Positions 11,112 through 21,371 of a stretch of 64,000 bases of DNA are shown in pieces. Numbering within the stretch: position 1 is the stretch's first letter; every line of letters begins with the position of its first letter. This DNA comes from Persicaria tinctoria (lineage: Eukaryota; Streptophyta; Magnoliopsida; Caryophyllales; Polygonaceae): contig JBANSL010000008.1 of NCBI GenBank assembly GCA_037127255.1, positions 11,787,396-11,851,395 on the forward strand. The letters run 5' to 3'. The notes under the pieces were generated by a model. The model saw only the letters and a program-made list of their open reading frames with translations, was not told the origin of the DNA and did not search any database. Both the position numbers and the translations under genes were made by a program.

Positions 11112-11480
11112 AACCGTAGGATAACTGATTTAAATATACATAACACATCAGGGCAATTTGGTCGCCTTTTACAATTAAGAGACCGTTTTAATGAAGGACT
11201 TCTTTGGTTTATAGGTGATGGCACTAATATAAATGTGTGGTCAACCCCTTGGCTAAGGGATGTAAATCTAGAGCAATACCAAAATAATCATAATCTGAAT
11301 TTGAAGGTCTCAGACTTAATCACACTAAACACGGAGTGGAACATAAGTTTGCTGAACTCGTTATTTTCTCCGACATTAGTCCAATTGAGCACCCAGATCG
11401 CTATCCCCACTTGGGGAGCTAAATATAAATTAATTTGGAAGTTTGACAAGGGTGGAATATACTCCACCAAATCTAGCTAA
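11112..11480 (+). pseudogene. LINE ORF2 C-terminal fragment
   Basis: A frame with LLWFIGDGTNINVWSTPWL resembles the (I)GDG..(V)W.DPWL segment that precedes the zinc-binding domain of plant L1-type reverse transcriptases. It ends at YKLIWKFDKGGIYSTKSS, where an intact protein would continue into that domain. Only about 120 codons remain. It lies between the gag fragment and the Prx-1 promoter and is absent from the other units. Confidence 0.7.
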
Positions 11481-11854
11481 GAATAGTTCCTATTGTAATG
11501 TTAGTTTGCCTTTCTATAGGGATCTTTGTAAAATCATCCGTCAGAATGACCAAAAAGTAATAAAATAAGGGAATCAACTTATGAATTGGCCACTTCAAGT
11601 TATGAAACGTTGAAACTCATATATGAAACAAAAATAAAAATAATAGAAATATAAAATGGATGACAATATATGAATGATGAAGAGAAGCATGGTAGCCCCG
11701 AGCCAATACATGTTTACCACTCCCATTTTTTGTTGCAACGACTCCGTACATACATACATACATAATTGAAATTGACCAACACTAAATAAATGTAATACGG
11801 AGTATAGTTGCCTAACATACAACTATACAAGAAAGCACGTCTTGCATCTTTGCC

Positions 11855-11860
11855 TATAAA
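11855..11860 (+). promoter_or_regulatory. TATA box of Prx-1
   Basis: TATAAA in CTTTGCCTATAAATTAGC, 109 bp before the ATG, so transcription should begin near 11885 with a leader of about 80 nt. The region from 11567 is shared by Prx-1 to Prx-5 and includes a (TACA)n run near 11748 and a TTGACC at 11773. Confidence 0.75.
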
Positions 11861-11968
11861 TTAGCAACAATTTGGATTGTTGCTTCCACACCAAAGCAGA
11901 GTCTCAATCTAATCTAATACGGATCAGTGTAGTTGCCTAAGTTAAGAGATCGATCGTCCAACAAGGCC

Positions 11969-13073
11969 ATGGCCAAGGCAACTTCCCCTGCGGCACTAGC
12001 CGCCATTCTCATTCTCATGACCCTCGCCGGACAGAGTCTTGCCGCTTTGAAGGTCGGTTTCTACGCCAACAAATGTGGAAAGAATGATGTCGAATCGATT
12101 GTGTTTAGTGTAATCAAGGCGAAGTTCATCAAGGACCCTACCCTCGTCGCTGCTCTTCTCCGTATGCAATTCCATGATTGCTTTGTTAAGGTATAAAATC
12201 CGATCGATCGAACTCGATCTTTTTAATTAATTTGTTCCATATATATAGTCCTTTTCATTAATATATTTGAATTGTGATCGAACATTGTACATGTATATAT
12301 GATCATAGGGATGTGATGCCTCAATTTTGTTGGATGGGCCCAACTCTGAGAAGACTGCACCCCCAAACGGTAGCGTTAGGGGTTACGAAGTTATTGATGC
12401 CGTCAAGGCTGCCTTGGAAAGGGCTTGCCCTGGAGTCGTTTCGTGTGCTGATATCATTATCATAGCCACTCGTGTTGCTGTCGTCATGGCAGGTGGGAGA
12501 TGGTACAATGTCGAAACCGGAAGAAGAGATGGACGTGTTTCTTTAGCTAGCAACGCCAATGCAGCTCTCCCTGGACCAACAATCCCTGTTTCCTCGGCTA
12601 TTCAAGTCTTTGCTGCCAAGGGAATCACCAAGGAAGATTTTGTTCTTCTTCTAGGTGGTCACACCACTGGAATCACACACTGTAGCTTCTTCCAAGACCG
12701 TCTCTACAACTTCCAAGGTTCCGGGAGGACAGACCCAAGCATGAACCCTTCATTTGCGCCGTTCCTCAAGAGAGTTTGCCCTCGCAATGGATCCGGTGGC
12801 AACCGGCCTGTCAACCTTGACCAAAGCAGCTTAAGCAGCGCTAACAAGGTCGACAATGGCTTTTACAAGGCAATCAAATCGGGCAAGGGTATTCTCCAGA
12901 TCGATCAAGACATTGCACTCGATGCATCAACCAAGGCTATCGTGTCCAAATACGCAGCCAACAACATTTTGTTCCAAACCAAGTTCGGTCAGGCACTCGT
13001 TAAACTCGGCAGGGTCGGAGTCCTCACCGGTAGCCAGGGCCAAGTCAGAAAGTCTTGCCACCGCCTCAACTAA
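11969..13073 (+). CDS. Class III secretory peroxidase, Prx-1 (peroxidase 44-like)
   Basis: Haem enzyme that oxidises phenolics with hydrogen peroxide in the cell wall or apoplast. Exons 11969-12190 and 12309-13073 (donor GTATAA, acceptor ATAG) give 328 residues, usual for the family. The ATG in GGCCATGGCC fits the plant context; the open frame extends upstream but without another ATG. The signal peptide is about residues 1-25 (ending GQSLA). Distal site: Arg65 and His69 in RMQFHDCFVKGCDAS. The first calcium site has Asp70, Gly75, Asp77 and Ser79. Proximal His192 lies in LGGHTTGITHC. All eight disulphide cysteines are present (36, 71, 76, 114, 120, 199, 231, 324). Overall it resembles Arabidopsis peroxidase 44 (LRMQFHDCF, PGPTIPVS, SLFQDRL-type stretches). 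Only the intron between FVK and GCD is present; many family members have three. The C-terminus is SCHRLN. Confidence 0.96.
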
Positions 13074-14450
13074 TTAACTAATTAACTGAACATCCATCAT
13101 CCAACTGCTTAACTAATTTGTTGATGACGAAACAATTAAATTTCGTGTTGAGAATATGCACGTCGTATTCATTTGTTTGTTTTTTCATTTATCATTTCAA
13201 TTCCTTGTGACTGGCCTGCTTCGTGCGTATAGTGTTTGTTTGTTAAGTTGTTCTTCGCCCCTCCTCCATCAGATCTCGTTTCATTAAACACACGAAAGGC
13301 GATAAACCTAAAGCAACTACAAATAAGATTAAGATTTCTGAGATCGATGATGCTTTTCACCTTTCCTTTTTCTTGAGTTAAGATTAAGATTTCTGAGATT
13401 TGTAAAAAATCAAAATGGCGCCATGGTCTATGGAAATGAGTTTAAAGTTCACACTTCACAGAGAGGAGGGAGTGATGATTTGTTTAATTTCATTCGTTTA
13501 TTGTTTTGATTGGTATTGTAGTGATTACAAATTTGTATATGTATTTTATATAGTATAATTTCATTGGTTTGATTTACAGATTATAGTGTATATATAATTT
13601 CAAGTTCCATTGGTTCAAGTTCCATTTACAGATTACAGTATATATAATTTCAAGTTCCATTGATTACAAATTTGCACATTACAAATTTGTATAGGTATTT
13701 TATATAATTTCATTGGTATTGTATTTTATATAATTTCAAGTTCCATTGTTTCATTGTTTTGTTTAAAGATTACAATTTCAAGTTCCATTGTTTCATTGTT
13801 TTTTCCCTTTAGATTGCATTTGGTCCAATTACAGGTTTCCATATTACAGTTGCCATTGGAAGAGGATTGTGAAGTAGCTTGTGACATTTGCAAGTTCTTG
13901 TCTATTTTTGACAAGGTAACCGGATTCTTCCTTTCCCTTTCAATTTCAAGTGAATTATAATCTGTATAAACTCTCATATGTATTTTGAAATGGTATAAAG
14001 TGTAATTATATAATCTGAAATATGTAATTTTATAATCTGTATTTTGAAATTGTATAAACTGTTATCTAAAATCTGTAAATTAAAAATCTAAAATCTGTAT
14101 AAGCTGTAAACTAAAATCTAAAAACGTATAAACTGTCATCCAAAATATGTAAATCATAGTATAATCTGAAATCTATATAAGTTGTAAACTAAAATCTGTA
14201 ATTTAAAAATCTGTAAACTAAAATCTGTAAAATAAAAATCTATAATTTAAGCTATTTGCTTTTTTTTTTCCGATAAAATTCTTATTTCGTTGACTTATGT
14301 AGATCAATAACCTTCATTTGTTTTAACTATAAGATCTTTTCATATCTTTTTAGTTCTGGAAAATATATTTAAATAAAATGTGAAGATTTTATTTTCTATA
14401 TTTCACTGTTTATCCTTCCATTTTTAAATAAATCTATTCTTTTTTTTTAT
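13074..14450. other. 3' flank of Prx-1 and AT-rich repeats
   Basis: After TAA comes a shared 3' region of about 130 bp, then AT-rich DNA. From 13560 to 13790 AATTTCAAGTTCCATTG recurs; from 13960 to 14250 variants of CTGTAAACTAAAATCTGTAA repeat. Segment 13835-13915 has splice-like borders (TTACAG before it, GTAACC after it) but I cannot name it. Relative to Prx-4 and Prx-5, about 0.6 kb is missing near 13230. Confidence 0.6.
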
Positions 14451-15620
14451 AAGGTAAGTGAAGTGTTTCTAGAATATCACCTATATTTATTACCTCAAGG
14501 TGACGATAAATGTTCAATAATTACCGGTAGGATTGATCGAGAAATGTATATAATTATGATCTTTATTATGGAACAGGTCGCGTGGCAATATATACTTCAC
14601 GATGAGTTTGTTCGTGTCTTATGTTCACTGCTCAATCATCGTCTTTAGAGGTTTTTGAAAGATGATGTTTTATCCTAGAAGCATTCTTCTTCGATCGAAG
14701 GTTTTGAGAACTCAACTCCGAGGGCTATATCTCGGGGAGGATAGCAGAACTCTCACTTTGTTTTCCCCAAAATCGGATCATTTCCTTGTGGGCTCAAGGG
14801 GGGTATTTATAGTGTTGCTAAGCGAGTAGCTGGCTGGCAACCTCGTGGTTTGGCATAGGACACGTGTAGCTCATGCCCTCACGCCAAAGGGTTTTTGCCA
14901 TTACGTGAGGTGATGCGAGCGAGGTGGTGCTTGGACAACGTGTTGTTTGCTTTTGGTGTAGGGTAAGGTGACGTCGATGTGAAGATAAGCGACCGTGCTC
15001 TGATCGTGTTTTAAGTGTTCCTCTGTTGGAGGTTTATGATATGTATTTGACGATAGAGATTTGATGAGTCACTGGGTTCCTGACTTTTAATCGCGATGGT
15101 GATAACATGCTTATGTACCACTTCGCATTGGGTGACCTATTTATGACGTCTTAGATCTTTTTATTAAGATGGCTATTTTCCGGGGCATCGTCATATCTCC
15201 TCGAGACTAGATCGCGTATAAGGAGTATTCGCAATCACATCTCGACAAAAGCGATGCATTTATGGAGGGAGGCCCAATACCCATGAGGCCTGTCGAAGGG
15301 CTTGAAAAGAGGTCCCACAGAGACTTATAAGTAGGGATTTCCTTCCTTGGTTTGGTCATTTCTATATTGGAAGGCAAAAAGAGAGAGAAAGTGTTTTCAT
15401 GGTGTTTGTAAGGAGAAAGGAGGGAAGTTGTCAGATTTTGCTAGGGATCGTCGCCTTTCGTTGCTTCCCGTGAATAACCTGTTCATCTTTCAGGTAAGGG
15501 GCTCGTGGGTTTAAAGTGGAATATCGGAGGCGATTTTCTGGCGGTGGTTTTCTGGGTGACGATTTTTTGTTAGGGGATCTTTTCCGGAGAGGAACCTCCT
15601 TTCCCGGTCGAGGGGTGAGG
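14451..15620. repeat. Unclassified block repeated in units A, B, D and E
   Basis: Contains a 61-codon open stretch (14463-14648, ending NHRL) kept in three units but open to 44445 only in unit D, so probably not coding. On the minus strand CACTATAAATACCCCCC (near 14810) looks like a TATA box, and on the plus strand ACTTATAAGTAGGGA (near 15325) does too. That suggests LTR or promoter remnants facing outward. No protein domain was found. Confidence 0.45.
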
Positions 15621-16515
15621 TGGTTATGTGTTGAGCCTAATTCGCAATGTTTTATATTTCCATATAATGCTCATATGTTTATATCCCTAGCCATACCTAT
15701 GCTTATGCATCACAAAAGCTATATTGTGCCTAATTTCATATTATGCTCCACATGATCTAAATATTGCCTATTCTTAACCTTATTTCCTATCCGGGGATTA
15801 TGTTGAGAATGAAAGCTACATTATGGAGATTGTTATATGGTGTTCGTGTTGTTGTTATTATCATATTTGGAGTTTGGCAGGAAATTGAAAATATTATGGA
15901 AAATTTAATGAGTGAAAGAAAATCTGGTCACCTCAGGAGATAAAGGTAGATCGACCCTGCTCGCTGAGATAATAGTTCGGCGAGATGGGACACCAAAGGG
16001 AGGAGTCCAAAGCACTAAGTATCCGAGGCCATTCATGACACCCATGTTTGCGACTCACGAGAAGGCAGTGCCGAGGTTAGAGAGGTAAAAGCATAATATT
16101 GAAAAAAAAGCATTGAGCGAATGAGCGAAATGTGAGAAATCAAAGAAAGAAGGAATGTGGTATGAAAGTTTGGAAACACTCCATTTCCCCGGATCATTAG
16201 CACCACATTGCCAAAAATTGCCCACCTTTAGCCTTTTACCAATCTCCTCCTTCATGAGCTTAAATTAAAGTTCTCTTGATTATTAATGCTTTGTCACGAA
16301 TAAATGTTTTGCATAACCCTCCTTTTGGCATGTGAGTAAATGTTGCTTTTTAATTGCATATGTATGGATTTGTGACATTAGTACCTTTTCAAGGATGATA
16401 ATTAATTGCAGGGACATATGACAATGAATCTATGATGTTGAGAGTTTTGAATTCTTTCCCTGAATGACAATTAAAAGTATTGTTTGAGGACAAACAAACT
16501 TAAGTATGAGGTGTT
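15621..16515 (+). mobile_element. 3' internal end of a gypsy element, with a diverged LTR-start relic
   Basis: Near 15627 GTGTTGAGCCTAATTCGCAA resembles the start of the LTR at 16516 and may be an older LTR start. The last 40 bp before 16516 (GAGGACAAACAAACTTAAGT and on) form a purine-rich tract like the polypurine tract next to Athila-type 3' LTRs. No coding frame survives. Confidence 0.55.
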
Positions 16516-18260
16516 TGTTGTGAGCCCAATTCGCCATGTTTTATACTATCTTTTATATCGATTTCTGCATGCATTTCATACATTTGGGTTAAAATAATAC
16601 AGAATTTTTGTAGTTTATGTTTATTTGCAATATATGGAGGTCGATCTACACAAGTTTTTGTTATATTTCGCAGAAATCGGACGCACTTTGGAGCTTAAAG
16701 GAAAGTCATGAAGAAGCTAAGGATGGTGCAGCTGGAGAAAAGCTCATTTTTCACATTTCATCATTCTGAATCAAGCTTTAGTGTCTTCATGAAAGTTGTA
16801 GCCCTCGAAAAGAGCTTTCCAACGCATGCTCATATGCATCAATCAGACGAACGAGGAATCGGAAAAGTGCGTTTCAAGAACAGAGCAGAATTCTGAGAGC
16901 GAACCAGTTCTACTCGACGTCGACCAGATCTAGTCGACGTCGACCACTCCAGAGCCCAGAAAGCTACACGGAGTCGAGCAGAGCCACTCGAGGAGCGAAG
17001 CTTGGTCGATGTCGAGGAGACTTGGTCGACGTCGAAGAGATTCCAGAAGCTGTCCGAATCGAGATCGAGGAGAAATCCGAGTGAGAGGAGTTACTTGCAA
17101 GCCAAGATTCGAGATATTCTATCAAGAAAAGTCAAGTTCTATCAAGAGAAGGAAGATCTATCCACAATAGACCTATTTCCTTTTAGATATAATTATTTTA
17201 TTTCCAAATTTAATCTTTAAGTTATTAGATAGATAAATTAAGATATAGATAGATGTTTCTTTCCTAGATTAGCTAGGGAATGAAGCCTATAAATAAAGCC
17301 CTAGGGGCTGGATTTTATTCATTAAATTCTAGTTCCAATTAGTTACATAGAGATAGAGAGAGAGAGAGAGCTTGTGGCGAGAGAGGTTGGAGAAGGCGAG
17401 AGCGGGATTTGGCTTCGATTGGTTGTAAGCTTTCTTTGAGTTTATTTAATGCAATTTAGTTCCCTTTTATTATTGATGTATTTCTTTATGATGAAAAGCG
17501 AGTAGTCACCCAACTTCTAGGGTCGGGGTGAGCCCGACGGTAGCCATGTGAGGTGATGCGGTAAAGATACAATCTTTTGATGCGAATTCGTCTTCTATCC
17601 CTATGAGCATGATTCTTTTGCGAAAGTTGAAGGTGATCCTTGTTTGTGTTATTGAAGCGAAAGTGATCTTAATACAACTTGGATTAATTATGTGAAAAAA
17701 GATTAGTAACAATATATTAGGATTTATGCGAAAGCCTCTATCTTCCTATTTGTTAATAACGAAAGTTATTTGATGAAAAGCATGATCTTTTATGCCTTTA
17801 TGTAATATTTTGCATGGTTATCGTTGTGGTGTTGAACAGGGACGGAGCCAGAAATTTATCCAAGCGGGGGAGAAGTTTTATACAAGTTGTTAATTCACTC
17901 TTCGTTGGATTTTTTTATAGTACGTTTAGCGAACCAAAACTATGATATTTTAGATTAAACGATGATATTTTAGTTTAAACAAAGTTTCTTTTAGTTCAAA
18001 ACACAATGTTTTTTTTGTTCAAAACGACGGTGTTTTAATTTAAAATTTTGTCAGTAGTTGTTATATATATTTTTCTACTTAAAACGAAAAAATGATGTCG
18101 TTTTAATCAATAACAATATTTTTTTCGTCTAAAAATATATCATTTGAAACCTATAAAGTCAATATGCAACTTTTCGTTCTGTTAGCATGCAATAATGCGT
18201 AACAAGATATATAAACTTTAAACTTGCATAATTTCTTAATTAATTATCGAATTCAGTAAT

Positions 18261-20542
18261 TGTTACGGGGAAAATTCGTTACATTCATCGATGAAAGTAC
18301 CAGATCATCATCCATGGTCCTCCTCTTGCATAAAAGAAAGAGGGAAGAAGAAGAGGCGGGGCTGCTTCCCGGGGGAAGCCTCCGACGCTCAAGTCAGAGT
18401 CCGTCTTACCCATACGAGTTTACTGCTATTTATTCTATAAGAAATCATTACCATATTTAAGTCGATCGAGACTCTTCATGCACGAAGCCGTTACCGTATT
18501 TAATAGATGAAACAGTTTTCACATTAATTCCGTATTGAATATTTGGATTTATTGATTATGATACCGCATAAATATTGATATCGTTTTTAACCGTTACTTA
18601 GGATAATTTTGTATGATAAAAATGATCAACTTACTTGGTAAAAGACCAGAATGCCCTTGTTCTATGAGGACGAGATTTTCCCTATCACAATTGCCCCCCG
18701 GGTTTCTTCTTCATGTCTCGATGATGAAGGAAGCTGAAAAAAGTGCATGGCGGAGTTTTTCGAGTGAGCGACGAATTTGCCGTAGATGCCAGTCGTTGAC
18801 CCGTAGTCGGCTACTGGCCGTAAGTGGCTATCGTGGCCGTAATTGGCTAACTGTCGGCCTTGATTGGCTATTTTTTTTTTGGCCTTGATTGGCTATTTTT
18901 TTGGCCTTGATTGGCTAATGTGGCCTTGAGCGGCTAAGTTGGCCTTGATCGGCTAATGTGGCCTTGATCGGATAAGTTGGCCTTGAGCGGCTAAGTTGGC
19001 CTTGATCGGCTAATGTGGCCTTGAGCGGCTAAGTTGGCCTTGATCGGCTAATGTGGCCTTGAGCGGCTAAGTTGGCCTTGAGCGGCTAAGTTGGCCTTGA
19101 TCGGCTAATGTTATGCGGTCTTGCCCCTTGTAATCCTCTTTTCGAAACCATCGGAGATAGGGGGCTGCAGGGACAAAAATCTGCAACCTTGAAAGTCTAG
19201 ACCGCTCGCTGTAATTACTTGGAAAGATCGGGCCAATTTTGTAATTTGTGAGAGTTCCGGGGCGTATTTGTAATTACGCCAAATCTTCATCAAATTAGAA
19301 TATTAGATCGTCTTCTTCCTCGTAGGGTTCGTGGAGAGCGGCGGCGCCGGAGAAGCTGCATCCTCGGCCATCGTCCCGCCTATGACCTCGATCTTCGACG
19401 GCGGCGAAGGATCCGGACTCGGGTGCCCCGGCCTTCCCACCGAGGCCAGTGTGTTCTCGTGGTTCGGTGAAGGGATGCTCGGTGGCGGAGGCTATGGCGC
19501 AATCCCAAGTCGGGTCCAATCAGAGTCGCACAGAGAGAGACAGAGGAGGTCGGAATCGGCGACCACGGTGGCGATGGAGGCTCGATCAACCGGCGTAGTG
19601 CGGTGGTGCGACGAGGCTCACACGCGGGCCGACGACCGGTAGCGCCAGATCTGCTTCTCGATGTCGGAATCGGCGTTGAGGAGATCATCAGATCTGCTTC
19701 ATTCTCTGCACTTTCTTCTCTTTCAGATTCGATTGGGAGATCTCTTGTGAACCGGGCTAGGAGCGGTGGTGGACCGGCATCCCCCTGAGCCCTCGACAAA
19801 GCTCCGTAGTGAGCCCAAAATTCATGGCCATTGATCGCTCTGATTCGTAGGGCTCCTCGATCTCCATGGTTGTTCAACTGGTTGGTGCTTTCCTCGGCGA
19901 CACTTGAGAGAGATGGAGAGATGGCGGCACTGGTGAGCCACGCCCTCTGCCCCGTGGTCTGAAGCCGTCGACACCCTCTCTCCTAGGGTTTGTAGGTGAC
20001 GGCTGGGCTTCCGCCGGTTCATCGTCACCATCAGCAATTGATTTTTTGTTGCTTTTTCGATTGGGAGATCCGATCTCATGACTTTTTGATCGATTCCCCA
20101 CGGACGGCGCCGAATGTTACGGGGAAAATTCGTTACATTCATCGATGAAAGTACCAGATCATCATCCATGGTCCTCCTCCTGCATAAAAGAAAGAGGGAA
20201 GAAGAAGAGGTGGGGCTGCTTCCCGGGGGAAGCCTCCGACGCTCAAGTCAGAGTCCGTCTTACCCATACGAGTTTACCGCTATTTATTCTATAAGAAATC
20301 ATCACCATATTTAAGTCGATCGAGACTCTTCATGCACGAAGCCGTTACCGTATTTAATAGGCGAAACAGTTTTCACATTAATTCCGTATTGAATATTTGG
20401 ATTTATTGATATGATACCGCATAAATATTGATATCGTTTTTAACCGTTACTTAGGATAATTTTGTATGATAAAAATGATCAACTTACTTGGTAAAAGACC
20501 AGAATGCCCTTGTTCTATGAGGACGAGATTTTCCCTATCATA
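18261..20542 (-). mobile_element. Short non-autonomous LTR retroelement nested in the hAT-like element (unit A)
   Basis: Two direct repeats, 18261-18689 and 20115-20542 (about 430 bp, nearly identical), each TG...CA-like, with the 5-bp duplication GTAAT at 18256-18260 and 20543-20547. Read on the minus strand, the right LTR is followed by a GGCGCCGTCCGTGGGGA primer-binding-type site (20095-20113) and the left LTR is preceded by the G-rich tract of CCCGGGGGGCAAT. So the element runs right to left. The 1.4-kb interior has no gag or pol, as in LARD- or TRIM-like elements. Confidence 0.85.
18856..19111. repeat. 19-bp minisatellite (GGCCTTGAKCGGCTAAKKT), unit A allele
   Basis: Alternating GGCCTTGAGCGGCTAAGTT and GGCCTTGATCGGCTAATGT, inside the short LTR element. 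This allele is two repeats (38 bp) shorter than in units B and D. Confidence 0.9.
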
Positions 20543-21255
20543 GTAATATAACCTCTTGTTTCGAAATTCTTTGGTTGAATTATATTGCCGAAATATCAAA
20601 TTAAGTAAAATATAAAAGAATGGTGCTTTATTAAAAGACATTTGAAATAATTAATCTGTGTTTAACTTTCGAACGGTCGTAACTTTTTACTCGTTTATCG
20701 GATTCAAGCTTAGAATATATCAAAATGAAGCTATCGACGTGTAGAACAAATATAGGTGATTCGTCGGGTGATAGGGGGCGTATGATCCCGCTTGCCCCCG
20801 CCTAAATCCGTCTATGGTGTTGAAACCCTGATCTTGGAAGTATTTTAGTTTATTAATTTTATTCACAAAATTTCGTGTTTTCTTTCGTTTTATGCAATTT
20901 AAAGTTTCGATCTTTAGTTTCTGTTTTTACTCAAAATCGACTAAACTTGGTCGACCGAGGAAGCCTGGTCGAGATCGAGTACTTTGTTTTGGTTTTCGTT
21001 TTATGCTTTTCTCTGTGTTTCTGTTTTCTGTCGACAGTGGTCGATATTGACTAAGTAAGGTCGATATTGAGCATTCTTCTGGTCGATTTTGGGCTGAGAT
21101 TTGGAACTGAAAAGGCGGGCACTGACACGCTTTCTCGTTGATCAATCCTGACTACCTTCTACTACAGCGGGAGGAAGCCTTGTAATTAATTTGCGGAGAT
21201 CAGACAGTCGAATTTGAGATTTATATTTCATACTTGATTTTCCTCCCAACAAATT

Positions 21256-21273
21256 TGGCGCCGTTGCCGGGGA
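21256..21273 (+). other. Gypsy primer-binding site
   Basis: TGGCGCCGTTGCCGGGGA lies 4 bp after the LTR end. It is complementary to the 3' end of plant tRNA-Asp, the usual primer of Athila-type elements. Confidence 0.8.
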
Positions 21274-21371
21274 AGCCATCAATCGCGCCCTTTTTAGCTC
21301 TTTTTCCTTTCTTTATATTTGTTTTTACTTTTTAGTTTCCTTTTACTTGTTTCTTTTTGCTTTTCAGGTGC

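Larger units (their letters stand above)
17837..20816. mobile_element. hAT-like DNA element in the gypsy LTR (unit A)
   Basis: Flanked by the 8-bp duplication GTGTTGAA (17829-17836 and 20817-20824), the size made by hAT transposases. Ends CAGGGACGGAGCC and, in complement, CATAGACGGATTT are short imperfect inverted repeats, both followed by GGCGGGGG- or AAGCGGGGG-type words. No transposase is present, so it is non-autonomous. Its 2,980 bp include a 2,282-bp LTR element; without that it is about 0.7 kb. Confidence 0.85.
16516..21251 (+). mobile_element. Gypsy (Athila-like) LTR, unit A, interrupted by a hAT-like element
   Basis: Begins TGTTGTGAGCCC and ends CCTCCCAACA (inverted TGTTG/CAACA tips). 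Without the insertion it is about 1.75 kb. Inside are repeated GTCGACGTCGACC-type words near 16915-17045, a TATA box in AGCCTATAAATAAAGCC (17288) and a GA-repeat leader near 17352. A polypurine tract lies before it and a primer-binding site after it, so it can serve as the 3' LTR of one element and the 5' LTR of the next. Confidence 0.8.

Noticed and set aside
12274..12465. 63-codon ORF in each peroxidase copy (second frame)
   Set aside because: It overlaps intron and exon 2 in another frame; its conservation only reflects the duplication.
13726..13977. 83-codon minus-strand ORF repeated in four units
   Set aside because: Built from AATTTCAAGTTCCATTG repeats (NNETMELEI), with no domain; its conservation follows from the unit duplication.
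16055..16255. 66-116 codon minus-strand ORF in the gypsy 3' region
   Set aside because: Antisense to retroelement sequence, length varies between units, no recognised family.
18856..19111. CRISPR-like array
   Set aside because: The 19-bp units are contiguous with no unique spacers, and the context is a plant retroelement; it is a minisatellite.
19295..20169. Overlapping ORFs inside the short LTR element (also at 30686-31525 and 49393-50267)
   Set aside because: Arg/Ser/Pro-rich frames open on both strands in G+C-rich DNA. A 35-bp deletion in unit B changes the frame without other signs of constraint. No gag or pol motif.
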